From the NCBI GenBank assembly GCA_963971405.1, contig OZ020485.1:50279469-50343468 (forward strand): 64,000 nt of DNA, in the 5' to 3' direction. Below, piece after piece: positions 32,801 through 44,200 of the stretch. This stretch comes from Psococerastis gibbosa (lineage: Eukaryota > Arthropoda > Insecta > Psocodea > Psocidae). Within the stretch, counting starts at the first letter, position 1; the number at the start of each line of letters is the position of its first letter. The notes under the pieces are model-generated. The model was not told where the DNA came from. It saw only the letters and a list, made by a program, of their open reading frames with translations, and ran no database searches. Both the position numbers and the translations under genes were made by a program.

Positions 32801-33794
32801 TTTTAGAAATTCATTTTTTAGTAGTTTTTTATGTATTGTTATTTCAGATGTATTGGGGTTAGTGCGGGTGAAAATGGCGGAGGTCAGCGATGGTGAAGAG
32901 CAGGCCGGTTCGTCACGTGACACATCTGAAGGACGTGGACCCAACTGCTGTACAATATGCGACAAAGTGCTCACAACTAAAAGGGGCCTGCAAATACATT
33001 ACAGAATACATACTGGGGAGAAACCCTACCAGTGCCAATTCTGTGACAAACGTTTCATGGCCAGCGGCTATCTCCAGTATCATATGAGATCACATAATGG
33101 GGACAGCCAAAACTGCTGCCAGACATGTGACAAAGTGTTCACAACTAAACAAAATCTGCGGCTACATATGATAAGTCATACTGGAGAGAAACCCTATCAG
33201 TGCCAACAGTGTGACAAACGTTTCGCACGACCAAGGGGCCTGCGTTGTCATATGAGAAAACATACTGGGGATACGACCCACAGTTGTTTAATATGTAGTA
33301 AAGTGTTCACAACTAGATGGAATCTGCAAGGACATGTCAGAAAACACACTGGGGAGAAACGTTACCAGTGCCAACACTGTGACAAGCGTTTCATAGGACG
33401 GGGCGTTCTGCGGTATCACATGCAAACACATACTGGGGAAAAGTACTGCTGTACAATGTGTGACAAAGTTTTCACAAGTAAACAGAGACTGGAAATACAT
33501 GTAAGAACACATACTGGAGAGAAACCATATCAATGCGATCGCTGTGATAAATGTTTCATACGACAGAGCAGTCTCGAGTATCATATGACTACCCATACAG
33601 GGGAAAGATTACATAGTTGTACAATGTGTGGAAAAACATTCATTAGTAAAAGTAACCTGAATAGGCATGTTAAGACTCATAACGGGCTGAGGCCTTTTAA
33701 GTGTGAGGCTTGTGGTAAAAGTTTTGCTTGTAAGAGCCACTTGCCCCAGCATATTTTGAAGTGTCATGCGGGAGAGGAATTTCAGTCTATATAA
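29839..33794 (+). CDS. C2H2 zinc-finger gene ZF-2, three exons
   Basis: 344 aa. Exon 1 29839-29881 (MEEIIQEVVIKEEF), exon 2 31441-31485 (GEVDLAGEAELTATN), exon 3 32848-33794; phase-1 introns and total length divisible by three. IKEE in exon 1 keeps the SUMO-type ψKxE motif. The exon 3 start reads DVLGLVRVKMAEVSDGEEQ, so the second ψKxE seen in ZF-1 is lost while SDGEE is kept. Ten fingers follow. It has the same architecture and strand as its neighbours. The promoter has an exact E2F-like site and the H2 foldback just upstream. Intron 2 holds a family C SINE. Role inferred: sequence-specific nuclear DNA binding. Confidence 0.88.
30476..30694. mobile_element. Short TIR element (TAGGGTTGCCAG ends)
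   Basis: 219 bp with 12 bp terminal inverted repeats TAGGGTTGCCAG / CTGGCAACCCTA, in ZF-2 intron 1. The outer TA may be a Tc1/mariner-type target duplication. Internally there are two direct GTCCGGTTTTT motifs. Non-coding. Confidence 0.7.
31779..32001 (-). repeat. tRNA-Glu-derived SINE, family C copy 2
   Basis: Minus-strand copy in ZF-2 intron 2 with B box GGTTCGAGTCCC, the GGTCCCGGGC body and an (AATA)n-type tail. The ~85 bp beyond its head (CCTGTCCTTTTGTGTTTGAG ... CAGACCGCTCAG) also follow the copy at 36605-36800, so the two loci share more than the SINE. Confidence 0.85.
32848..33794 (+). other. ZF-2 exon 3: ten C2H2 fingers
   Basis: Ten fingers from CTICDKVLTTKRGLQIH to CGKSFACKSHLPQH. 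The last has H-X4-H spacing (HILKCH) instead of H-X3-H. Finger 5 (FTTRWNLQGH) and finger 6 (FIGRGVLRYH) differ most from ZF-1 and ZF-3 at the base-contact positions. The array ends with GEEFQSI and TAA. Confidence 0.92.
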
Positions 33795-35919
33795 GTCTTA
33801 GGAGTTTCAGTGTATATAAGTCTTGTAAATGGGCGTATGCAAAAATGAGTATTAAACTTGTGAAGAACTTGCTGAAACAGCTGATGAAGAGTTATAATAT
33901 TTATGGAGAACAGTGAATAATATTTAGTATTTTTTACGCTGTAAGGAAGCTTTTAATCTCGGGTGATATGGTCCAGCAGTGAAACGAAAACTGCTGCTGA
34001 TAAGTTCTTGAAGACTGGCAATGAGTGACTCAGACCATCTTGGCCATATGGGACGAGCGGGATGGCGGTTCGACGGGTATATGCTGTCTGATACTCCTGG
34101 TGCTACGTCACACCACCTTTCCAGTTTCCACCGCTGCAGCTAACGTAGCTTCTTTTCATTAATTCACTTCAAGAATCAGTGGTAGTTTGTCCGGCAATAA
34201 TTTACAGTTTGCTAGTTTGTGTGTCCACATCTCAGTTAGTTGGACCTACTGTTAAAATACTGTATGACTGCTTTTTTGAGGGTACCATGGCTTAACTAAA
34301 GAGCGCTTGTTTCGTTTTGTGGTAAATTAGGAAAAACTAGTGGTGGTTGGCGCCTGCAGTGGGCATTTGTCCTAATTTATATGTTATTGAAGTACCGTAG
34401 GTCCGTACATCCTGAGATCTGCTCACTTAAACAATGGTCCCGTTTGTTTCCAACATATCGTGATTTTTTTGTACGATACATGAGTTCATGATTTAAAGAA
34501 CCGGTTCGAGTTTACTCGAACATGCTTTCGAATTTATCAATTAGTAGGTAGCTAATGTGAGCAATTTTTTAGTAAATAATTTTCCTATAGTTAAATTTCG
34601 GATTTCTCGATGGTTATGGCCTTGATATCCCCTATCTCAAAGCACTCAATTGATCGATGGTATTCCAAATCCTACAACGGGCAGACCAATACATTTTAAC
34701 ATACGAACAGTAATAATGACAGGGAACGCAATGTTTTGGAGCGTGAATTTTCCATAATTTCTTGAAAAACTATTTTTTTGCATACAAGCTAATATTTTTT
34801 TGGGAATGGAACTTGTTCAGTTTTGTTACTTTATTTAACACCTAAAACATACCATAAGGTTGAAATCATAGATAAAAAGGTTCCACAGAAAAAGTATTTT
34901 TTAGTCATTTTTCATGAAAATGAGTTATTTTCATTTTTTTACCCCCAGAAGCAAACTATCAAGAGGCAAGTGACCCCCCGCATTTTATTAACATTAATAA
35001 CGACTAAAATATACAGTAATATGTGAATTTAAAAGAAATCGTTGGGGCCATTTTTGAGAAATAATTTTTTACGCGTTCTTTTTATAATAAAACCCCCCAA
35101 ATTGAGTTAGCTCAAAAGTAAAAAAAAAAAAATGGTCCCGAGGTATGATTTTTGTGAACCTACATGCCAAATTTGATCATAATCGACCGTTGAAATCTCG
35201 GAATCGAATATTTTGACTATCACAAAGCTTTCCTTATACTACGTATAAATTGGAAAGCAACAAGGCAATCGTTGAGTAGTTAGAAAATGGTGAAAAGGTT
35301 GCCACTATTCAAATGGGCCTAAGCAAGCGCTTCGGCATAATAAATCAGCGCATTGCACTCAAAACACTAGAATCCGTAGGCATTGGTGGTCCGTTTTTAA
35401 AAATTAGTTCAAATCCTATTTCTCTAATACCGGTAGAAGCCATTGTACAAATTTATAAAGGCACGCTACGCCATTGCGTTACCCACTTTTGGTCTACTGA
35501 ACTATTATACAGTACCTACTTGTATTTTATTTTCATCAACAAACATGCAACCTGTTGTATTATGTAACAAAGACAATAGTCTGCTTCTTACATTTAGTAC
35601 ATGTGTAGGCCTACATTTTAAATAATTACTGTTAATGTTAGGTTGATGTTCCACCCTCACAAGCTTCGACAGCTTTGCAATTCACGTTGTGCTTATTTGT
35701 TTTTGATAAATAAACGGACCTTCTATCCATCTACGTATCTATCTAGTTCTTGGGAGACGTTTTGAGACAGCCGATTCCTGAGGTTGTTTCCACCTGTGAA
35801 TCCCACGAGCTGGGTAGGTGGGCCGTTTCGATCTCAGCAGCCTTGACGCAATGTTAAAAACAAAATTTAAATAGACCTAATAATTAGGGAGTTAGATAGT
35901 AAGCGAAAAATTACGTGTG
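33795..35919. other. ZF-2 downstream region with a shared repeat
   Basis: No gene seen. 34820-35260 matches 51700-52100 downstream of ZF-3: CATTTTATTAACATTAATAA, AATTTAAAAGAAATCG, CCCGAGG, ATGATTTTTGTGAACCTA and TCCTTATACTACGTATAAAT are common to both. Part of the same repeat precedes exon 3 in each ZF gene, so it is a dispersed element present before the gene duplications. Confidence 0.6.
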
Positions 35920-36330
35920 ATACCTGTGGTAAAGGGTTCTCTCAAAATCGTCTGAGTACCCGTGCGGGTGCGAGTGAAGCCTTACCAATGTAGCACCTGT
36001 GGGAAAGGGGTTACTATAGTTTGTATTAGGAGCCCTGTTCCATTCGTTACTGATGTCAACGCTATACCCAGTGGCTTACCATTAGAAATGGACTGCATAT
36101 GGACAGTCCATCCATTTTTTGTGCTCCATGTGGCAAAACATTCACTGAATAAAGTAGATAACCTACAACGTCATGTGAAGTCAATCGAGGCTGAATTCAT
36201 ACGAGTGTGATGGCTGCAACAATGCCACTGTAGCCTAGCAACCAGCAACACAGCCCAGGTACCCTGTATGGACATCTTACAACTCACACCAGTGTAGTGC
36301 TATGGCCCTGTGAGTTGCTAAGTAGTACGA
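35920..36330 (+). pseudogene. Decayed C2H2 fingers and 3' flank (ZF-2 relic)
   Basis: Finger remnants read CDTCGKGFSQNRLST, then YQCSTCGKGVT and LQRHVKS, with frameshifts. The sequence to 36330 (GAATTCATACGAGTGTGATG, CAGCCCAGGTA) matches the 3' flank of ZF-4 at ~56450-56640. This is the worn tail of an older, longer ZF gene, probably ZF-2, separated from it by ~2 kb. Confidence 0.75.
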
Positions 36331-36604
36331 CATAAGCAGCATGAAAAATGAATCAATTATGGGTCTTTTAAATGGAGTTTTATTACCGTATTTTCCTAAT
36401 GCACATCTGTCGTACGGTACCGGCAGAATGCTTTCGCCCAACCAGGCTGGTAAGTGGTAAGGTGGGTGTGCGCGTCCATAGCGCTGAAATGAAGCGGCAG
36501 AATGTTGTGACTGAGATTAAGCTTGGATAATCTCGCCATAGCGCTATTTATATTAAGAGTCAAGTACGCAGAAACTTACTGCGCCGGAATCTGCTGTCAA
36601 CCCT

Positions 36605-36800
36605 TAATAAATAAATTAATGAATATTGACTTTTTTGTTTTGCCTTAAGCCAACCTAGCGGAGTTAGGGCTATAAAGCCCTCTCTTACACTCAACTAGGA
36701 AGGCCCAGGACCGCCTGCTTTACATGCCCTCCGAAGCATGGCCAGAAAGTGTAGGACTCGAACCAACAACCTTTCGGGTGAAAGTCAGAGTCCGTACCTG
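36605..36800 (-). repeat. tRNA-Glu-derived SINE, family C copy 3
   Basis: Minus-strand copy with the same body and an (ATTA)n-like tail. It lacks ~20 bp near the head. It is followed by the same unique ~85 bp as the copy in ZF-2 intron 2, which indicates a segmental duplication after the SINE inserted. Confidence 0.85.
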
Positions 36801-37006
36801 TCCTTTTGTGTTTGAGAGAGAACTATGAGGCTTACAGACCGCTCAGCACTCAATTTAAGCTAATTTAATTATTTTCATTTCCCCTTAGGTTTCCCGGCTC
36901 TTGGCCTTACTTGGCTTATGGTTACGCGCCATTTGCATTATCTTCTAAGGCCCATGCAGTATACACACGGGCGATTCTCCCAGTCGCGATTTGCCGACGT
37001 CTCTTC

Positions 37007-37596
37007 CATTGGCGTAAATTCGCTAAATTTCTGGGGGGGGGGGGGGCTTTAGGATCCCAAGACTTTGATCCCCTGGAGAAAAATAATCTATGAATGGGCC
37101 CAAATTAGTGAGGTTTCACGCATATTATACACTGGAGAAAGGGGAGCCCTGGGGTCTCAACCGGAGAAAAAAAAATTGATAAATGGACCCCAATTAGTGA
37201 GGTTTTACGAATATTCTAATCTGGAGAAAGGGAGGCCCGGGGGTCTCCCACGGTGAAAAAAACATTGGTGAATAGGCCCAAATTAGGGATGAGGTTTTAC
37301 GCATTTTGCAAGCAGTACAGTTTGAGATTTTACCACTAACGGGGGCCCGGGGGTCTCCCCCGAATAAGAAAAATTTTCAAAAAATAGGTCTAAAATATTG
37401 GGGTTTTAAGCATTTTGAGTAATACATTTTTGTGAATATATATTGATTTTTTTAATGTAAAATAAGCATACCAAGAATTAATTTCCCTTTCGTTATTGTG
37501 GATTGTATTGGCCTTTCGCTTCCATATCGTCTTTGTCGCAAGAAATCCTGGGGGGGCTGGGCTTAGCCCCCCCAGGGCCCCCTATTTACGCCAATG
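37007..37596. mobile_element. hAT-type MITE with CATTGGCGTAAAT ends
   Basis: 590 bp. Ends CATTGGCGTAAAT / ATTTACGCCAATG, with flanking 8 bp GTCTCTTC and ATATCTTC matching at 6 of 8. Internal tandem units with CTGGAGAAA, GGTCTC and AATTAGTGAGGTTTTACG recur three to four times. Long G and C runs lie just inside the ends. No ORF of note. Confidence 0.7.
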
Positions 37597-37608
37597 ATAT
37601 CTTCCAAT

Positions 37609-37776
37609 CAGTGGCGGATTAAACAAAAAGTTTTGGGAGGGGCGGATGGCAATTTGAAGCTTTGTTATTACTTTCTAGTCAACAACAAAAAAGCGAAAAA
37701 ACGTGGCAAATAGACACGTCTTGTAGACATCATTGGGGGCTCTTATGGGGATCGCCCCCCTTTTAATCTGCCGCTG
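37609..37776. mobile_element. hAT-type MITE (168 bp, TSD yTTCCAAT)
   Basis: Ends CAGTGGCGGATTAAA and TTTAATCTGCCGCTG. The flanking 8 bp are CTTCCAAT (37601-37608) and TTTCCAAT (37777-37784), one mismatch. Non-coding. Confidence 0.82.
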
Positions 37777-38065
37777 TTTCCAATGTAGATATAGGGGTAG
37801 TCATATATTATGTTGTTCTGTGGGGGTAGCAACGACCATTTTAATGGAAAAGATATCGGCAAATCGCAGCTCGGAGAATCGTCCGTCTGCCCCGGGCCCT
37901 AGCTATCTTTGCTCCCAACAAATCAAATATCGTATCATCTACCTTATCTACGGAGTATGGTCTTCTAAATATATAATATATGATAGAGGTCCAGGTCCGG
38001 GCCTAACCCTCAAAAAAATATGTTTCTATTAAATAACAATCTAAACTTTTTTTGAACTTTTATAA

Positions 38066-38076
38066 TTGGGGGGAAA
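38066..38076 (+). promoter_or_regulatory. Degenerate E2F-like site, ZF-3 promoter
   Basis: TTGGGGGGAAA at the position of TTGGCGGGAAA in the paralogues: the central C is G. It lies 183 bp before the ZF-3 ATG and is followed by AGGTTGGCAGCCATTCA as in the other copies. ZF-3 is also the one copy with no hairpin near its start. Confidence 0.5.
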
Positions 38077-38258
38077 TTATATTTTTTTATGTTGTTCAGG
38101 TTGGCAGCCATTCACTAACAATAACAACAATTTAGCAAACATTCAAACTAAACAAATAACAAAAATTCATTCGAAATTTCAAATAATCGAATGTCAGAGT
38201 GGCGTGTGATGCTCTGATTATTATTAATGCATAGTTATTGATAATAAATGTCATAGAT

Positions 38259-41200
38259 ATGGACGTAGTAATAACGGAAGATGTTGTAGTAAAGGAAGAA
38301 TTGGGTGAGTAAGTCACGAGAAAATTATGACGAGCCAAACACCAGTTTAAACACAGCCGGTGTCCGCCGTGGTTTAGTGTTATTTTTTAAAATATTAGTT
38401 GCTGTTGCACAAATAAAAAATACCTTGGCATTTTTGCCACCGTTTTCAAGTTTTGACAAGTTGATTCGATGTTACTTAACTTCCCTTAAAAATCAAAGTT
38501 ATTGCTATAGAACTCAAGGCTCACCCGCTCACAGAGGTCGAAGACCCTTTATATAGTATATTGTATTCTAGGTTTTAGGGAAATTTCAAGCGATTTTTAT
38601 TTTTTATCTATGATATAATGGTTTTTAACATTGCGAGAAATCAACAATAACAATATGGCGGCCAGTCAATGTCCAAACTCCAAAGATCAATCAATCAATC
38701 AAAGTGTATTGAAAATGTATTGAAAGAGAAAATGATGAGATACTTCAACTTGCATTACAACCTGATTTATGGTTCTCTTCAATGCTACAACTTAAATACT
38801 TGACTGAACACAATCTGACTTGTCGCTCTCACAGTTTAATGTGCTGGTTTGTTGCAGGGGACATTGAACCAAGCGGGGAAGCTGAACTAGCCGCTACTAA
38901 TGGTAATGTACATTTAATTTATTGGCAACATTATTTTTTCTATAGCCTATAAAATGGACTATGGAGTAATGCTATGTTCAGTTAGTTTTTAGAAGATCGA
39001 CCTTGGTGGTTGGCCAATGTAGTCTGTGTGGAATTTACTGTTCGCCCAGAAAAGTTTGCAAATATCCATGAAAATATCCCTTAGTGCTTTACCAAGTCGG
39101 GGACAAGCCTCGCCTCTCCATGTAAATTCCCTATGTTGCATTTTCAAATCAGATAGAACTACTTTGCATGTGTTTGTATACACAACACTTACGGGGGTTC
39201 CATTCCAAATTGAATGCATTAAGGTCACAAGTGGACATTGCTTATTTTTTGCGCTAACATTGTCGATCTGTTGCACATTTTACGAATTCACGACTCCAAT
39301 GTCAAAATTAAAATTACAATTTTCTGAATGTTAGTTAATTGTCTTCAACTACTGTAGCAACGTTAGTGGAACGGTTTTAGAATCGTCATAGAACAAAATC
39401 AAACCAATATTTATTGTTATAAATATTATTAGTGATGCGTTTCTTGAATTTGAGAAATTTATAAGATTTTCATCTTACCATACTGTGTTATAGAATGGAT
39501 CAACTTGAAAGTAGAAAATTAACTTAAGAGCGTTCAGGCCACAGAATAGAGTTTCTGTGTATCACACCAATAAGGGTCTCGTCAAGGTATACAATGCGAT
39601 TTCCTTCAGACCTGGCGTTTCGGATTCCTTGTAAATACCTATATCGCCAAGAAAGCGTGCGTGGCGACTCGACCAAGACGTTGTATTTTGTCAAACATCT
39701 TAAATCTGCACAGCATTTAAATTGTGAATTCTTTGTTTCTCCTGCACTTCTGATGCGTGTATTTATAGTAGTCTCCTCAACCGACTGGTTGTGTTTTTTT
39801 ATTTTACCTGAAATGAAGACGCCTAATAATAAATACGCGGAGGCTCTCCTTGGGCATTTGGTAACGACCATCAAGCTCTAATATTTCATGTCGCAGGGTG
39901 TCCAAGCTAAACAGTCAGCAATCATCCTAGGATGAATATACATAATTATGGGGTTCCTTATCATACTTTCATCACATTCGTCGAGATTATTGTAGTATTT
40001 TTATTTTTATTTTTTATTTATTATTTTTTTATACCAACACAAGTGGGTTTCTTAGACAAAGTTAATTTCTTAACGATTATTTGGGTTTTACTAATTCGGG
40101 TTGTTATAACAAGTTTTTCTAAAACTCTAAGTTTTTGTTATTTTTTTGTTTATTAAAATGAAATACCACGAAGTCACAAGTAATCTCATTATTTATATTC
40201 TTTCCTATATATTTTTGTTGCTTTTATACTTCGACGGACTCCTAGACTCTGCATATATAATATATATCTTAAATATAACTTTCAACTTCCTTAAATAGGG
40301 TTTAAAAAAAAGGTTTAAGATCATCATTCATGCCTGCTAGTGAATTTGCTTGCCTTACCAAACGGTTCATGCGGAAATGTTGCTTCAGTTGCTTCCTCTT
40401 ACTAGGCCTGCTTCCTTTGGTAAGACTTAACACTCGTTTCTGTGGTCTGAATGCCCTTAACTTCGATATTAACTGTCTACTTTCAAGTTGATCCATTCTA
40501 TAACACAGTATGGTAAGATGAAAATTTTATAAATCTCTCAAATTCAAGAAACGCATCACTAATAATATTTATAACAATAAATATTGCTTTGATTTTGTTC
40601 TATGGTGATCCTAAAACCGTTCCACTAACGTTGCTACAGTAGTTGAAGACAATTAACTAACATTCAGAAAATTGTAATTTTAATTTTGACATTGGAGTCG
40701 TGAATTAGTAAAATGTGTGAGCGCGCTGGAATTGGATAAGTAAGTAGTAAGACGTTTTGCGTTAGACTAACTTGTATTTTTCTAATTCTATTTCTACAAA
40801 GTACAAACTTAAACCTAGAGGGGTGCGTTACAAGAGGGGTGAGCCTGACCCTCATTCGGCCACCCGGAATTCATACCTCCGCGTCGCTGTACCTATTGTC
40901 TGTTGTTGTTGGCCAAAGGGCCTCAACAATCTGCCCCCCTTGAAAGCCAGTGAGGCTTGCAAGACCAAAGTAAAAAAGTTATATAATATGTAAATGATAA
41001 GGATGGTGACTCTGGTAAGCGATCATTGGTGAACGATAAGGCGCAGCGACGCGGAATCCCAACAGACAAGTCATGAGAGAACGATTTACGATTAAAGAAC
41101 CTAACAACTATGCAAATAATAAGCTATGGCGAGTAATTTTACGGGTATTAACACTATTGATGTTACTTTGCGAACATTTTTTTTAACACGAGCGTAAGGC

Positions 41201-44200
41201 ATCGCATACACAAGACATTCAAAACTTTTTAAAAAACCATCTCACGATTTCTTAGAGAGTCTATTTGCGATTAAACAACTTTGTGAGGAACCCATTAGGT
41301 TATATATTTTGAGACGTTATTATGATGAAATGAATTCATACGAGGATACGGATATGTAATGCATGACGATTACAATTTGATCGAAACGTTATTACTACTA
41401 AATTAATTATTTTATACTAGGATACGAATATAAGTTATATGATACGAAATAAACGGTTAAGCCACTGGGCAAACAATATACGATTGTTGAAAACAAACTG
41501 CGGTTCTGTAAGCTTATTTACTAAAACTACAAATTACTGATTATGATGCCAATCGAGTTTTAAAGAGGATCGCTTACGTCTTAAAGAGGTTTTTACTTTT
41601 GATGAGATATGATTGTTCGCTTACGATTTTTGCAACATTGCGACGAAATAGACATTACTGAGTACGATTATTATGATCACGACAATTTCGACTATGACAC
41701 ATGATTACGCAAACCACACACACAAAAAAAGCATGAATTACATTTTGATGCTGCACCGATATTTCACTGCACCTTTGGGTTAAAAAACACACAAAAAAAA
41801 GGGTGACTCTTGCGGGTCTGAAGTTCATGGTTCCCACAACTGGTGAAGGTGAACCTGGTTAGCAGCTAGCGCCGTGCTGCCAACCGCTCACTGCGGCGGA
41901 CTGTCTGGGGTTGTGGCTCCTCAGGAGATGCTGCAGGTGCGTCATTGGAGTTTCCGTCAATATGTGTGCCGTCGTCTAGGGGAAGCTTGCATATGCGAGT
42001 AATTGGGCGCTGGTAAGTGCTGTGTTGTGTTCGCACGGTTACCGCCCGAGCCAAACCATCTGCGGATGCATGAACTTCGAGCACTCTGCCCAATCGCCAT
42101 TGAAGTGGGTGGAGATTGTCTTCCTTTATCACTACTAGATCGCCCATGCGTATGGGCGGTTGTTGAGTACACCACTTTGGACGTTGATTCAGTCTCGTTA
42201 AGTATTCCCGAGACCGTCGGCGCCAAAAGTCTTGAGACATTCGCTGTACTAAAAGCCAACGCTGTCTTGGCAGTATCTTATCCTCTTCCATGCGCTCAGG
42301 AGGAGCGATTAAAGGGCCTCCAACGAGAAAATGCCCAGGTGTCAATGCTGCGAGGTCTGATGAATCTCCTGAGATGGGAGTTAGCGGTCGCGAGTTGAGA
42401 ACGGCCTCCACCCGGCAGAGGACGGTAGACAGCTCTTCGAAGGTCAACACGTGGTTCCCAACAATGGCATTTAAATGGAATTTTACGGATTTTACACCTG
42501 CTTCCCAAACACCACCCCAGTGTGGAGCGGCAGGAGGGTTGAACTGCCACTGAACTTCTTTGGTAGACAGCGCATTTTGTACTGACGCTGACTCGTGAAT
42601 GTCTTTTAAGATCTTCGATGCAGCGGTAAAGTTAGTACCCCGGTCACTGAACATTATAGACGGTGTGGAACGCCGTGCACAAAGACGCTGAAAGGCGGCC
42701 AAGAAGGCATCAGCTGATAAACTTGACGTAAGCTCCAAGTGTAGGGCTCGCGTGCTCATGCAGATAAACAAACATATGTACCCCTTATAGTGGCGTGTCC
42801 CCCGGCTAAGGTAGGTGCGTAAGTTAATGGGACCGGCAAAATCAACCCCACAACGCTGGAAAGGTCGTGAAACTGTGGTAACACGGCAGCGAGGAAGATC
42901 AGCCATTAACTGGGTGGCAGCCTGCGCCCGAAGACGAGTACATGTCGCGCATGTGCGCGTGATGAATCGCGTTAGATTACGGAGCCCGGGGACGTGGTAT
43001 GACTGAAGGACGATCGCTGCCAACAACTGGGGCCCCGCATGTTCACTCATCACATGCAGGTTTCTGACGATCAGCTTCGTAGCTGGATGCGCATAGGGTA
43101 GTACAATTGGGTGCCGAGTTGACTCAGGGAGCTCGGAGTTGCGCAGACGGCCGCCTACTCTTACTATGCGTTCGTTGTCCAAAAAGGGGGCCAGTTTGAA
43201 CAGTGAGGACGAACGACCGACAGGCTTTCCTGTGATCAACCGTTCGATTTCCTCGTAGTATACTTCGCGTTGAATCATTCGCAGCATGGTGAACCGAGCC
43301 TTGGTAATTTCCGGTCCTCTGATGGGGCCCCGGGGTCTCTGCACTACCGGAGTAATGGCTCGTTGAACGTAAGCAATTACTCGCAGTGTCTTGGATAGTC
43401 GTTCATATCGCGTCAGTAAAGGAATTGCCTTGGCCGCCACTAACAATACGAGTTTGGAGGGGCGAGCCTCCGGAGCATTGACGTCCATATTAGGGTCCGG
43501 GGGCCACTTGTTTGACGTTAGCCATTGCGGACCACGCCACCACAGTTCACTATCCCTCAATTCGGAGGATGAACATGGCCGGGTTGCGATATCTGCCGGG
43601 TTCTCCTCGGACGGAACATAATGCCAACTGTGTGGTGGAATGAGATCTTGCACCGCTTTCACCCGATGTGCTACGAACGTGTTCCATTTGCTTGGATGCG
43701 CCCGCAACCAAGCAAGCACGATTGTGGAGTCCGTGAATACTGCTGAATTATGCTTCACTTGAATCGCGCTTGACACCTTGTCCATCAGCTTAGCTAGCAG
43801 CACCGCACCACACAACTCCAGGCGAGGGAGTGTAAGGGGTCGAAAAGGAGCTACCTTTGTTTTAGCTGCTATAAAACTAACTGTGTGGCTTCCGTCGATT
43901 AACTCTTGTTTGATGTAAATCACGGCTGCATAAGCTGCCTCACTTGCGTCACAAAAACCACAAAGTGTTGTCATTGCGGCGGAGGGTTCGTAGACCTTCC
44001 GAGGAATAGAAATATACCTAGTTTCTGCGGCATTTTGCATGATCTCCGCCCAACGAGAGGAAAGGGCAGTTGGAAGGGTAGAATCCCAGGTGAGAGTATT
44101 GTCGGCCCATAGACGTTGGACAAATATTTTTGCGCACGAGAGAACGGGTGACGTCCATCCAATTGGGTCAAAGAATCGCCCGAGGTCACTAAGTACGGTG

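Larger units (their letters stand above)
36947..37907. mobile_element. TIR element, family G, carrying two hAT MITEs
   Basis: Left arm CACACGGGCGATTCTCCC, AGTCGCGATTTGCCGACGTC and right arm (reverse complement) GGACGATTCTCCGAGCTGCG, ATTTGCCGATATC form inverted ends of ~55 bp. Between them lie two hAT-type MITEs, leaving little of the original interior. A related fragment (GTACACACGGCCGATTC, GACGTCGGCAATCGCGACT) is at about 59041-59160. Confidence 0.65.
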
